Below are positions 34,965 through 44,484 of a stretch of DNA of 64,000 bases, one piece after another. The notes beneath the pieces were generated by a model. That model had not been told where the DNA came from, searched no databases, and saw only the letters and a program-made list of their open reading frames with translations. The first letter of the stretch is position 1. The number at the start of each line of letters is the position of its first letter. The stretch is from PXAP01 sp964520585. GTDB taxonomy: Bacteria; Bacteroidota; Bacteroidia; Bacteroidales; PUMT01. The translations under genes were made by a program, and so were the position numbers. The stretch spans positions 8,956 to 72,955 of the forward strand of contig CAZFOO010000006.1 in the NCBI GenBank assembly GCA_964520585.1, written 5' to 3'.

Positions 34965-37033
34965 CGTCAATGGAAAATTTCCAACTAAAATTTACAGAAG
35001 AAGCCTCAGATAATATAAATGATCTTGAAGAGGCATTGCTTCAACTTGAAAACAATCCCGGCGATATTGAGATCGTGGAGAGGGTTTTCAGGGCAATGCA
35101 TTCCCTGAAAGGTGGTGGCGCCATGTTCGGGTTCACCATGCTGAGCGATTTTACCCATCACATGGAAAACGCCTATGACCTGGTCAGGGAGGGAAAACTA
35201 AAAGTAACAAAAGATCTTCTGACTATCACACTTGATTCGGTTGATCTGATGAAAAGGCTGCTGGATAAGGATGAAATCGGCACGGAAGAAACAATGAATG
35301 AGTACCATATGCTGGTATCTCAGATAGAAGGCATATTAAAAACGGGGACCGGTATTGTTCCGGAAACCTCTACAACCGGAAAGGTGACAACTGATCCGGG
35401 AAATAAAGCAGATAAAAGATCCACCTTTTTTATTCATTTTATGCCGGACCAGGATATAATGAAAAACGGCACCAACCCTCTCTATCTTATAGACGAGTTA
35501 TGCTCTTTGGGTGAGACCAGAGTTATATCCCGCACACAAAATGTTCCCGGACTGGATGAGTTTGATATTGAAAAATGTTATACGGGCTGGGACCTGTTTC
35601 TGTCCACTGATAGTGATTTAAATGCGATTTCCGATGTATTCATGTTCGTGGAAGATGAATGTACCCTGGAAATCAATAAAATTAGCGATTCAGACCTGAT
35701 TGCAGACCAAAGGTTTCTGGAGAAGGTAGATGAGTACAGTTCCACGGATAATGAGATAAAGATAAACGATCTCATGGAATTTACCGGGCAGTTAAACAAA
35801 GAGAAACTTGGAAAACAACTGCAGACTGCGAAGAGAAAAGCAACCAATGGAAAGGATAATGCCATAACCTCTATCAGGGTATCTTCCGAAAAGATAGATC
35901 AGCTGATGAACCTGGTAAGCGAGATGGTCATCACCCAGGCGAGCCTGAGCCTTTATACAGAAAATACCCAGAACCAGGATTTGCAGCCCATAGCGGAAAG
36001 TGTACAAAAGCTGACCCGGCAACTACGCGACAATGCCTTCTCAATAAGCCTTATTCCAATCGAGAGCATGATGACAAGGTTTCAGCGGCTGGTCCGCGAT
36101 CTCAGCGACGGACTCGATAAAGAGATTAAATTCACCGCTATCGGCACAGAAACGGAGCTTGACAAAACAATTATCGAATCACTTACCGATCCCCTGATGC
36201 ATATATTCAGAAATTCAATAGATCACGGGATAGAGTTGCCGGAAGTACGGAAGAAAAGTGGAAAAAGCAGGCAGGGAGAGATCATTCTTAAGGCGTTTTA
36301 TTCAGGTGCAAACGTAATTATTAAAATTACTGATGACGGTGCAGGTATAGATCCCCAAAAGATCAGGCAAAAAGCTATCGATAAAGGGATTATCACAGCA
36401 GAATCAATATTAAACCATAAAGAGTTGTTGAACCTTCTTTTTATTCCGGGTTTTTCTACCGCCAAAGCAGTTACCGATGTTTCCGGCCGGGGCGTAGGAA
36501 TGGATGTGGTAAAAAGAAAAATCTCATCTATTCACGGGGAGGTTGAGATTGATTCCGTACCCGGGGAAGGTACAGACATAACTATAAAATTACCGCTTAC
36601 TCTATCGATCATTGACGGATTGCTGGTCCGGATTGGTCACAGCCAGTATGTCATTCCTTTATCAATGGTTGATAAAATTTTTGCTGTTGAACATACACAG
36701 CTGGCCACTGCCTATAACAACCTGGTCGTGCTCGATGGAGAACAAATACCCTTTTATTATCTGAGGGAGGAATTTGAAGAAGAGGGAGATATTCCTGAAA
36801 CCGAAGAAGTTGTTGTTGTTCAGTATGAAGGGGTAAGAGTCGGACTTGCAATTGACAGCGTGATTGGCGAATACCAGGCAGTTCTTAAACCACTCGGGAA
36901 ATTTTATAAAGGCCAGGAAACAATTTCCGGAGCTACTATACTTGGTGATGGCAGCATAGCGCTGGTCCTGGATACCAATAAAATAATAAATCACTTTTCA
37001 AATCATAACAAAATCAAGGAGGAAACAACATGA
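34961..37033 (+). CDS. cheA: Chemotaxis histidine kinase CheA
   Basis: The 690-residue protein has the CheA domains in order: Hpt/P1 with phosphoacceptor His47 (RAMHSLKGGGAMFGF), a P2-like domain (about 145-255), dimerisation helices (about 300-360, SEKIDQLMNLVSEMV), a HATPase domain with FRNSIDHGIE, DDGAGID and GRGVGMDVV, and a C-terminal CheW-like domain (about 545-690). It couples chemoreceptors to CheY. Its stop overlaps the cheW start as ATGA, and a Shine-Dalgarno sequence (aaggagg, 37016-37022) inside its end serves cheW. Confidence 0.97.
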   Translation: MTSMENFQLKFTEEASDNINDLEEALLQLENNPGDIEIVERVFRAMHSLKGGGAMFGFTMLSDFTHHMENAYDLVREGKLKVTKDLLTITLDSVDLMKRLLDKDEIGTEETMNEYHMLVSQIEGILKTGTGIVPETSTTGKVTTDPGNKADKRSTFFIHFMPDQDIMKNGTNPLYLIDELCSLGETRVISRTQNVPGLDEFDIEKCYTGWDLFLSTDSDLNAISDVFMFVEDECTLEINKISDSDLIADQRFLEKVDEYSSTDNEIKINDLMEFTGQLNKEKLGKQLQTAKRKATNGKDNAITSIRVSSEKIDQLMNLVSEMVITQASLSLYTENTQNQDLQPIAESVQKLTRQLRDNAFSISLIPIESMMTRFQRLVRDLSDGLDKEIKFTAIGTETELDKTIIESLTDPLMHIFRNSIDHGIELPEVRKKSGKSRQGEIILKAFYSGANVIIKITDDGAGIDPQKIRQKAIDKGIITAESILNHKELLNLLFIPGFSTAKAVTDVSGRGVGMDVVKRKISSIHGEVEIDSVPGEGTDITIKLPLTLSIIDGLLVRIGHSQYVIPLSMVDKIFAVEHTQLATAYNNLVVLDGEQIPFYYLREEFEEEGDIPETEEVVVVQYEGVRVGLAIDSVIGEYQAVLKPLGKFYKGQETISGATILGDGSIALVLDTNKIINHFSNHNKIKEETT

Positions 37034-37566
37034 GTAAAGACAAACTGGATCAGATCAATTCTTACCTCTCTTTTAAGCTGGGAGGCGAAACCTTTGCAGC
37101 CAATGTAGGCAAAGTGCTTAACATTCTGGAAATGACAGAAATAACAAAAGTGCCAAAAGCTCCCGAATATATGAAAGGAGTGATTAACCTGAGGGGCACG
37201 GTGTTGCCCGTTGTCGATACCAGGATTAAATTCAACATGCCGGCTACTGAATACACCAATAACACCTGTATTCTGGTGATGGAGGTTGAAGTTGACGGGG
37301 AGCATGTTCAGGTCGGGGGACTGGTAGATGCGGTGCAGGCAGTTCTTGAAATTGAACAGGAAGATATTCTTCCGCCTCCAAGTATCGGCAGTAAATACAG
37401 ATCGGAGTTTATATCAGGCATGGCCAAAATAGATGACAAGTTCATTATGTTGCTGAATATGGACCGGGTATTTTCTTCAGATGAGATAATCAGTCTTAAG
37501 GAGAAGACAGAGGTAAGTAAACTTCAGCAGGAAGAACCTCAGGAAAATATAAAGGAGAAGGTGTGA
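37030..37566 (+). CDS. cheW: Coupling protein CheW
   Basis: The 178-residue protein is a CheW domain (LSFKLGGETFAANVGKVLNI, VPKAPEYMKGVINLRGTVLPVVD and the C-terminal MLLNMDRVFS) with an extra charged tail of about 20 residues. It links receptors to CheA. The aaggagg at 37016-37022 with seven bases of spacing is unusually strong for a Bacteroidota gene. Confidence 0.96.
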   Translation: MSKDKLDQINSYLSFKLGGETFAANVGKVLNILEMTEITKVPKAPEYMKGVINLRGTVLPVVDTRIKFNMPATEYTNNTCILVMEVEVDGEHVQVGGLVDAVQAVLEIEQEDILPPPSIGSKYRSEFISGMAKIDDKFIMLLNMDRVFSSDEIISLKEKTEVSKLQQEEPQENIKEKV

Positions 37567-37592
37567 TCCGCCACCCGGGCTGAATAAAACCA

Positions 37593-38405
37593 ATGATGGT
37601 GAAAATCAATAAAACATACGGAAAATCTAAATCAGCTTGCAATATAGCCAGGATGCTGTTGTTTTTGATCATTGGTTTATTCAACTGCTCACCGGCCGGG
37701 TCGCAGCCGGTTAATCTTAAGGCAGACCGGCCCGGATTCAGCACGGGGACACATGCAGTAACACCCGGCGGATTATATCTGGAACTCGGATACCACTATT
37801 CAATTGGTGACAATTATGAATCATTCAGTTACAGTCAAATTCCTGATCTTAATCTTAGACTTGGTATTGCAGACAAACTGGAAATGTCATTAATGTGGGA
37901 TGGCTGGAATATTGCGCACAGTGAACGAAATGATTTGGTCAATTCCGGTAACGGCACTGAAGCCGGTTTGCCGGGACTTGGTGCCAAATACCGTTTGATC
38001 CGATCCGGTGGTTATAACCTGACTTTACTGGGATTGCTGGAAGGCACAAACGTTGGAAACTCCTTTTCTGTCGACCCGGCAGTCGCACTGGCGTGGGATA
38101 TTGAACTATCCGGCCGGTTTGAGCTGTTCGGGCTGTTGCAGGGTGGTTCGGAAACCGCAGGTGCCGCAAATTATTTCATCACACAGATTGCAATTGGACT
38201 GGGTTTGGGGATCAGCGACAGACTGGGATCCTTTGCAGAGTATTACAATGTAGCCAATCCCGGAAAGGATGAATTTTCGGGAGGATCTGAATTCGGTGTG
38301 ATGTACCTGCTAACCCCGGAGATCCAGCTGGATATTTACGGGGGATACGGACCAGGCAGTGAAGCTGGGTATTATGGGGGACTGGGAATAGCCAGAAGAT
38401 TTTAA
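37593..38405 (+). CDS. Outer-membrane transporter-like beta-barrel protein
   Basis: The 270-residue protein has a long N-region and signal peptide (cleavage about 38, PAGSQP), then barrel strands such as ADRPGFSTGTHAVTPGGLYLELGYHY, LNLRLGIADKLEMSL and YLLTPEIQLDIYGGYG, ending GIARRF. The DRPGFSTG start matches the transporter-type barrels related to the phenol-degradation MetA family. It lies inside the chemosensory cluster between cheW and a chemoreceptor gene. The ligand is unknown. Confidence 0.7.
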   Translation: MMVKINKTYGKSKSACNIARMLLFLIIGLFNCSPAGSQPVNLKADRPGFSTGTHAVTPGGLYLELGYHYSIGDNYESFSYSQIPDLNLRLGIADKLEMSLMWDGWNIAHSERNDLVNSGNGTEAGLPGLGAKYRLIRSGGYNLTLLGLLEGTNVGNSFSVDPAVALAWDIELSGRFELFGLLQGGSETAGAANYFITQIAIGLGLGISDRLGSFAEYYNVANPGKDEFSGGSEFGVMYLLTPEIQLDIYGGYGPGSEAGYYGGLGIARRF

Positions 38406-38590
38406 ACTAGTTAATAATATTTCATATACCCACGAACAAGATCTTATAAAACATATTATACACGGGTGCTTGTAAGCTGGTATAAACAGACTTTGACCCG
38501 GGACTATTCAGATAAACAATTTAAAATTTATTTTTTTAATTCAAATTACTGATTAACAATTAATTATTTATTAAAAACGGAGGACTATTT

Positions 38591-40678
38591 ATGAAATTTA
38601 ATGATTTAAAAATCGGGACCAAGATTATGTCCGGCTTTGGTATAGTAGCCGTCATAGCCCTGATTATCGGAATTTTCGGACTTTTCAGTCTGCGTAACGT
38701 TGGCAACTCCTTTCACGAGGTTGCCGATGTCAGGATGCCCAGTGTTCAGTATCTTCTGGAAATGGAAGCTGCCCTGGAGGAACTCAATGGAGCCTACAGG
38801 ACCATGCTAAACCCAAACCTTACTCCAGAGGAGAAGACCAGGCAATACGATGTTATTGATGCCTCAAGAGCCAGGTACACCCGGGCCATTGAGGCGTTTG
38901 AACCCCTTGACCAGACCGAAGAGGAGGAAGTTTTATGGCAGGAATACCTGGCTTCCATGGATACATGGAGATCAGCAAATAACGAGTTTGACAGGCTTCT
39001 TGCCGAAGTGGATGAAATTGACATCTTCTATCCTGTTCAGTTTCTGGGCAGACTTAACCAGTTTGAGGGTGACCATTATGCCTTGCAGGTACAGATGGCA
39101 AACGCTATTCAGACTGGGCAGACTTTTACCGGAGGCGAAGACCCCACAACCTGTAATCTTGGTCAGTGGATACCTACACTGGAGACCAGCAACAGGACAA
39201 TCAACGATGCTATCGCCAACATGAGAACCTATCATGATGAATTCCACTATTCCGTTCACGATGCAAAGGAATACCTTCAGCAGGGAAACAGTAATGCAGC
39301 ACAAGATGAGTACAGGAATAACATGATCCCCTCTGCAGATGAGGTATTCAGACATTTTGACATATTAGTGAATGAAGCAGAAAGGGCAGTTGCCGCCTTT
39401 GAGGAAATGGAAAAACAAAATCTCGTGGTAGCTACTGAAGCACAGGAGGATTGCCTGGCACTGCTTGACAACCTGATCAACCTGAATGTTCGGGTTGCTG
39501 CCGAGGAGACTGAACGTGGAGACGGGGTAATTACAACCAGCAATTTCCTGGTTGTTCTTATTATCATCATAGGAATCATTATGGCTGTATTGCTCGGGAT
39601 ATTCATTACAAGGGCTATTACCAAAGGCCTGTTTAAAGGAGTATCTCTGGCAGAAGAAGTTGCCGGTGGCAACCTTAATGTAAATATTGACAATGAACTG
39701 GTTAAACAACAGGATGAGGTAGGCCAGCTGGGCAGGGCATTGCAGACCATGATAGAGAAGCTAAGGGGTATTATTGGTGATGTAATGAGCGGTGCTGAAA
39801 ATATAGGCAGTGCAAGCACAGAGATGAGCTCATCATCACAGCAGATGTCACAGGGCGCCACAGAACAGGCATCATCTGCAGAGGAGGTGTCATCGTCAAT
39901 GGAAGAGATGGTGTCGAATATTCAACAGAATACCGATAATGCGCAGCAGACCGAGAAGATCGCGCAAAATGTTTCATCTGGTATTCAAAAAGTTGGTGCT
40001 TCAGCCGGAGAAAGCCTGGAGTCAATACGCAATATTGCCGATAAGATTAACATAATTAACGATATTGCATTCCAGACCAATATTCTTGCTCTTAATGCGG
40101 CGGTGGAAGCTGCCAGAGCTGGTGAGCACGGCCGTGGTTTTGCAGTGGTTGCTTCAGAAGTCAGGAAGCTGGCTGAAAGAAGCAAGGTGGCAGCCGACGA
40201 AATAGTTGCACTGGCAACGCAAAGTGTGAATGTTACAGAAGAATCAGGAAAACTTATGAATGACCTGATACCGGAAATTGAAAAGACTGCCAAGCTGGTG
40301 CAGGAAATATCCGCAGCAAGCCTTGAGCAAAACTCCGGAGCCGACCAGATAAATAATGCCATACAGCAACTGAACCAGATCATTCAGCAGAATGCCGCAG
40401 TTTCTGAAGAGATGGCAACAAGCTCAGAGGAGCTTTCAGGACAGGCCGAGCAGCTTAAAGATACGGTTTCATACTTCAAAATGGATCTGGACAGGGATTA
40501 CAGGAAATCCAATCTTACCAGGTCTAATAACGGACAAAAAGCTAAAATTGCACATGTTGTGACTGAAAAGAAGGAGGAAGCTGTAAAACAGTCTCCTGTA
40601 CCTAAAGCAGACAAAAAAGGTGTTGACCTCAAAATGTTTAACGAGGCAGCAAGTGATAACGACTATGAAAAATACTAG
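38591..40678 (+). CDS. Methyl-accepting chemotaxis protein with periplasmic CZB-like zinc motif
   Basis: The 695-residue receptor has membrane helix 1 (about 13-34), a helical extracytoplasmic domain (35-315), membrane helix 2 (about 318-338), HAMP, and a signalling domain with the hairpin tip DIAFQTNILALNAAVEAARAG-like core. In the extracytoplasmic part, His162, Cys188 (CNLGQWI), His215 and His219 reproduce the His-Cys-His-x3-His pattern of CZB zinc-binding domains, with spacing 26-27-4 against 30-27-4 as I recall for E. coli DgcZ. CZB domains are usually cytosolic. The protein ends DYEKY. It has a good Shine-Dalgarno (cggagg, 38578-38583). Confidence 0.93.
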   Translation: MKFNDLKIGTKIMSGFGIVAVIALIIGIFGLFSLRNVGNSFHEVADVRMPSVQYLLEMEAALEELNGAYRTMLNPNLTPEEKTRQYDVIDASRARYTRAIEAFEPLDQTEEEEVLWQEYLASMDTWRSANNEFDRLLAEVDEIDIFYPVQFLGRLNQFEGDHYALQVQMANAIQTGQTFTGGEDPTTCNLGQWIPTLETSNRTINDAIANMRTYHDEFHYSVHDAKEYLQQGNSNAAQDEYRNNMIPSADEVFRHFDILVNEAERAVAAFEEMEKQNLVVATEAQEDCLALLDNLINLNVRVAAEETERGDGVITTSNFLVVLIIIIGIIMAVLLGIFITRAITKGLFKGVSLAEEVAGGNLNVNIDNELVKQQDEVGQLGRALQTMIEKLRGIIGDVMSGAENIGSASTEMSSSSQQMSQGATEQASSAEEVSSSMEEMVSNIQQNTDNAQQTEKIAQNVSSGIQKVGASAGESLESIRNIADKINIINDIAFQTNILALNAAVEAARAGEHGRGFAVVASEVRKLAERSKVAADEIVALATQSVNVTEESGKLMNDLIPEIEKTAKLVQEISAASLEQNSGADQINNAIQQLNQIIQQNAAVSEEMATSSEELSGQAEQLKDTVSYFKMDLDRDYRKSNLTRSNNGQKAKIAHVVTEKKEEAVKQSPVPKADKKGVDLKMFNEAASDNDYEKY

Positions 40679-40708
40679 TCCACAGGATTAAATATTGAAG
40701 GTTTATTA

Positions 40709-40745
40709 CTCCCGGGAGCTTTTATTGCTCCCGGGAGCAATAAAA
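40709..40745. terminator. Hairpin/26-bp palindrome after chemoreceptor gene
   Basis: Arms 40709-40719 (ctcccgggagc) and 40727-40737 are complementary over 11 bp with a seven-base loop, and 40720-40745 is itself a perfect 26-bp palindrome. It lies 30 bases past the receptor stop. A terminator role is likely, although the T run is short on the plus strand. Confidence 0.6.
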
Positions 40746-40789
40746 AGAAATATTGGGTTTAATAAAAAAATCCATGAGCAAATTACAGA

Positions 40790-40913
40790 GCAGCAAGAAA
40801 ACTTAAAAGAAGCAATTAAGTCACAAAGCAGCAAGAAAATTTAAAAGAAGCAATTAAGTCACAAAGCAGCAAGTAGCAAGGAAACAACATGTAAGTCGCA
40901 GAGCAGCAAGCAC
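40790..40913. repeat. 38-bp tandem repeat array (two exact-like units plus decayed unit)
   Basis: Units 40790-40827 and 40828-40865 begin gcagcaagaaaa and differ by one base. A shorter, diverged third unit follows from 40866, and gcagcaag recurs at about 40903. It is noncoding and lies between the hairpin and the next gene. Confidence 0.85.
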
Positions 40914-40973
40914 AAAACAAAGAGAACAAATAAACAGGTTCCTGTGTATCAGAAATAATTACATAACAATATT

Positions 40974-42260
40974 ATGAATAAACTTTTAAAAATCATTCTT
41001 CCGACTCTTTTAGCCGGATTATTAATTTCTGAAGGAATTGCAAATTCTGAGGTGGACAGCGTGAGGCTGATGCCGGAAATATCATTCTCAGGTTACATAA
41101 AAAGTGATTTTATATTTGATAGCCGCCAAACCGTGTCAGTCCGCGAGAATATGCTGCTGCTTTATCCCAGTCCGGAATTATCAGATGAAACCGGTGCGGA
41201 CATAAATGATGTCAGTAATTTCCAGTTTATACCATTCCAGACAAGGTTGATGGCCAGGTTTTCAGGTACAGAAATTCTCAATGCAAAAACAAGCGGATTG
41301 ATTGAAGGTGAATTTTTCGGCAATACCGATCCTACAAGAAATGAATTCAGGCTGCGCCATGCAAGCATCACCATGGAATGGCAGACAGGTGTATCCCTTC
41401 TGATGGGGCAATACTGGCATCCATTGTTTATTACCCAGTGCTTCCCCACAACGGCAGGCATGAATACCGGCATTCCTTTCAACCCCTTTGCCAGGAGTCC
41501 GCAATTAGAAGTATCCCTCAAGACGGATAATTTTAGCTTTTCCGCTGCAGCCGTTAGCCAGATAGACTTCAAAAGTGCCGGTCCCCAAGGTGCCGGAACC
41601 CAGTATCTCAGAAACAGCAATCTGCCGGAACTGACAGGAAAAATTATTTATATGTCGGAGAACAATGAATTCCTCATAGGTGCAGCATCCTCATATAAAC
41701 AGCTCAGGCCCAGAATAGCTGATGCTACCGGAAATAAAGTTGATGAGACAGTTGGAAGTGCTTCACTTATGGGATTCACAAAATATAACAGGGGATTAAC
41801 CACTTTAAAAATGGCCGGTATAATAGGACAGGATATGTTCCACCTTACTATGCTTGGCGGTTATGCCGTCAGGTCCGATAACAGCTACACTGATACTCCC
41901 TTGTTCAGCCAACCATTGTATTATACACCGGTGAGTACATTCTCGGCGTGGGGAGAATTTATCTATGGTCGCGAATGGGAATTTGGTCTCTTTACCGGAT
42001 ATTCGAAAAATCTTGGGACAAAAGAAGATATCAGCCTGGAAAACCAGGGCCCGGTATTATATTCACGAGGTCATGACATAAAATACCTTTTCAGAATCTC
42101 ACCCCGCCTGTCTTATAGTATAAAAAACATAAGGATAGGGGCAGAAACAGAATATACTCTGGCCGCCTATTCCGGCTCGCTGGATAACTATGGTAAGCCG
42201 GGGGAAGCTGATCCTGTGGCAAACACAAGGCTCTTAATTTTCGCATTTTATAACTTTTAA
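40974..42260 (+). CDS. Outer-membrane porin-like protein
   Basis: The 428-residue protein has a signal peptide (about 1-23), then long alternating strands typical of a 16-strand-like porin (ISFSGYIKSDFIFDSRQ, HASITMEWQTGVSLLMGQYWHPLF, SPRLSYSIKNIRIGAETEYTLAAY), ending LLIFAFYNF with terminal Phe. The GYIKSDFIFDSRQ start is common in Bacteroidota porins annotated as hypothetical. It sits between two chemoreceptor genes, so it may admit a solute sensed by one of them. Specific substrate unknown. Confidence 0.75.
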   Translation: MNKLLKIILPTLLAGLLISEGIANSEVDSVRLMPEISFSGYIKSDFIFDSRQTVSVRENMLLLYPSPELSDETGADINDVSNFQFIPFQTRLMARFSGTEILNAKTSGLIEGEFFGNTDPTRNEFRLRHASITMEWQTGVSLLMGQYWHPLFITQCFPTTAGMNTGIPFNPFARSPQLEVSLKTDNFSFSAAAVSQIDFKSAGPQGAGTQYLRNSNLPELTGKIIYMSENNEFLIGAASSYKQLRPRIADATGNKVDETVGSASLMGFTKYNRGLTTLKMAGIIGQDMFHLTMLGGYAVRSDNSYTDTPLFSQPLYYTPVSTFSAWGEFIYGREWEFGLFTGYSKNLGTKEDISLENQGPVLYSRGHDIKYLFRISPRLSYSIKNIRIGAETEYTLAAYSGSLDNYGKPGEADPVANTRLLIFAFYNF

Positions 42261-42299
42261 AATTAGCCAAATATATTTTTTACTTTAACAGAAGGACTT

Positions 42300-44381
42300 A
42301 TGAGAGAGTGGATTTACAATTTGAAGATAGGAACGAGGCTGAATCTTATCACGGGGAGTTTTATTATTATAGTATTTACTGCAATGGGGATATATATAAG
42401 CAATATGATGGCAGACTATGTCCATGAACAAACCGACCAGAGAATGACAGAGCATCTTACCGATATTTCCGAACTACTGGATGTGGAAGTTAACAGCAAC
42501 AGGGAGAAAGTAAACCTGGCAATGCATCTTGCCAGTACATATTTCCAGGCGCAGGGTGAAATAGCAGAACATGATGAATACATAGAATATTCTGCAAGAA
42601 ACCAGTTCACCGGAAGCACCCACAATGTAAGAGTGCCTGTATGGACCATTAATGGAATGCAAATTCAGAATAGTTTTGAGATTGTTGATGCCATCCACCA
42701 TATGGAGGTTGAAACAGCAACCATTTTCCAGAAGGTGCCACAGGGCTATCTGAGAGTATCAACTAATGTAACAGGCAATAACGGACAAAGAGCCACCGGA
42801 ACATTTATACCATCCGATAATGAAGTGGCAAGAACTATCGGCAGCGGGGAGACATACACCGGCAGGGCCTGGGTTGTAAATGACTGGTACCTTACCGCTT
42901 ATGAACCAATAATGGTTGACGGAGAGATCAAGGGCATCCTTTATGTGGGCATTCCTGAAAAAAACCTGGAAAACGTTAAGGAATATTTTGATCATAAAAA
43001 ATATTTCGACACCGGATATCCCTATATTGTTGATGCAGACGGCACCCTTATCGTGCATCCCGAAAGTGAAGGAGAAAACATAAGTAACCAGGAGTTTTTC
43101 CAGACAATGCTGAATAATAAGAGCGGTAATATTGTAAAAGATGAATACTTATGGCAAGGGGAGGATAAGGTGCAATACTTCAGATACTATGAACCGATCG
43201 ATTCCTTTATATCTCTGGGATTTTATACAGAGGAAATGGACCGGATAGTCTGGGGATTAAGAATAACTCTGTTTATAATTACTATTATAGCCCTGGCAGT
43301 CGTAATACTAGTCCTCCGGTTCGTCGCAAAGACAATCACTTCAGGTATAACAAAGGGTGTTGAAATTGCAGAAGATATAGCTGACGGTGATCTGCGGGTA
43401 AACATAGATAAAGAACTGGTTGGTCAAAAAGATGAAATCGGACAGCTTGCCAGGGCGTTGCAGCAAATGGTCGAAAAACTCCGTTACATTATAGGTGACA
43501 TAATGAGCGGTGCCGGTAACATAAGCAGTGCCAGCACCCAGATGAGCGCTTCATCACAGCAGATGTCGCAGGGTGCAACAGAACAGGCATCATCCGCAGA
43601 GGAGGTATCTTCATCAATGGAAGAGATGGTGTCAAACATCCAGCAGAACACCGATAATGCCCAGCAGACCGAAAAGATCGCGCAAAACGTTTCAGCCGGC
43701 ATTCAGAAAGTCGGCGCTTCTGCCGGAGAAAGCCTTGAGTCGATCCGCAATATTGCCGATAAGATAAACATAATAAACGATATCGCGTTTCAGACTAATA
43801 TACTTGCCCTTAATGCGGCAGTGGAAGCTGCAAGGGCAGGCGAACATGGTCGAGGATTTGCCGTGGTTGCTTCGGAAGTAAGGAAGCTGGCCGAAAGAAG
43901 TAAGATAGCAGCCGATGAAATAGTTGCACTGGCAACAAAAAGCGTTGGTGTTACCGAAGAATCTGGGAAACTGATGAATGACCTGATACCGGAGATTGAA
44001 AAGACCTCAAGGCTGGTCCAGGAAATTTCGGCGGCAAGTCTGGAACAGAACTCAGGTGCAGACCAGATAAACAATGCGATCCAGCAACTGAACCAGGTAA
44101 TACAGCAAAATGCTGCAGTTTCCGAAGAGATGGCAACAAGTTCGGAAGAACTCTCCGGTCAGTCTGACCAGCTCAGGGAAACAGTGTCATACTTTAAGAT
44201 GGATCTTAATCACAACTACCGGAAATCGGATATTACAAATGGCCCCAGACAAAAAACGGGCATTACTCAGTCACACCAGGTAAAGAAAAAGGAGCCGGTA
44301 ATACCGGCACATTCAAAACCGAAGACTGACCTGACAAAATTCAGTGAGCATACCAACGGAAATAATACGGAAGAGTTTTAA
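42300..44381 (+). CDS. Methyl-accepting chemotaxis protein with Cache-type sensor
   Basis: The 693-residue receptor has membrane helix 1 (about 16-38), an extracytoplasmic sensor (40-310) of the Cache3/Cache2 kind (LYVGIPEKNLENVKEYF, then GYPYIVDADGTLIVHPESEGENI), membrane helix 2 (about 320-342), HAMP and a signalling domain about 90% identical by eye to that of the receptor at 38591. It ends NTEEF, like the NWETF docking peptide of enterobacterial receptors. Small organic ligands are usual for Cache domains. Confidence 0.94.
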   Translation: MREWIYNLKIGTRLNLITGSFIIIVFTAMGIYISNMMADYVHEQTDQRMTEHLTDISELLDVEVNSNREKVNLAMHLASTYFQAQGEIAEHDEYIEYSARNQFTGSTHNVRVPVWTINGMQIQNSFEIVDAIHHMEVETATIFQKVPQGYLRVSTNVTGNNGQRATGTFIPSDNEVARTIGSGETYTGRAWVVNDWYLTAYEPIMVDGEIKGILYVGIPEKNLENVKEYFDHKKYFDTGYPYIVDADGTLIVHPESEGENISNQEFFQTMLNNKSGNIVKDEYLWQGEDKVQYFRYYEPIDSFISLGFYTEEMDRIVWGLRITLFIITIIALAVVILVLRFVAKTITSGITKGVEIAEDIADGDLRVNIDKELVGQKDEIGQLARALQQMVEKLRYIIGDIMSGAGNISSASTQMSASSQQMSQGATEQASSAEEVSSSMEEMVSNIQQNTDNAQQTEKIAQNVSAGIQKVGASAGESLESIRNIADKINIINDIAFQTNILALNAAVEAARAGEHGRGFAVVASEVRKLAERSKIAADEIVALATKSVGVTEESGKLMNDLIPEIEKTSRLVQEISAASLEQNSGADQINNAIQQLNQVIQQNAAVSEEMATSSEELSGQSDQLRETVSYFKMDLNHNYRKSDITNGPRQKTGITQSHQVKKKEPVIPAHSKPKTDLTKFSEHTNGNNTEEF

Positions 44382-44393
44382 AATAAATAGTAT

Positions 44394-44432
44394 CTGACCT
44401 GCTGATCCGGAGAAACAGTATCAGCAGGTCGG
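44394..44432 (+). terminator. Hairpin after second chemoreceptor
   Basis: Arms 44396-44406 (gacctgctgat) and 44420-44430 (atcagcaggtc) form a perfect 11-bp stem with a 13-base loop. No T run follows, so it may be an RNA processing or stabilising hairpin rather than a terminator. Confidence 0.5.
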
Positions 44433-44484
44433 CCCTTGACTCAAATTTATATATTGACAATTATCTTTTATTTATTTTCCTGAA

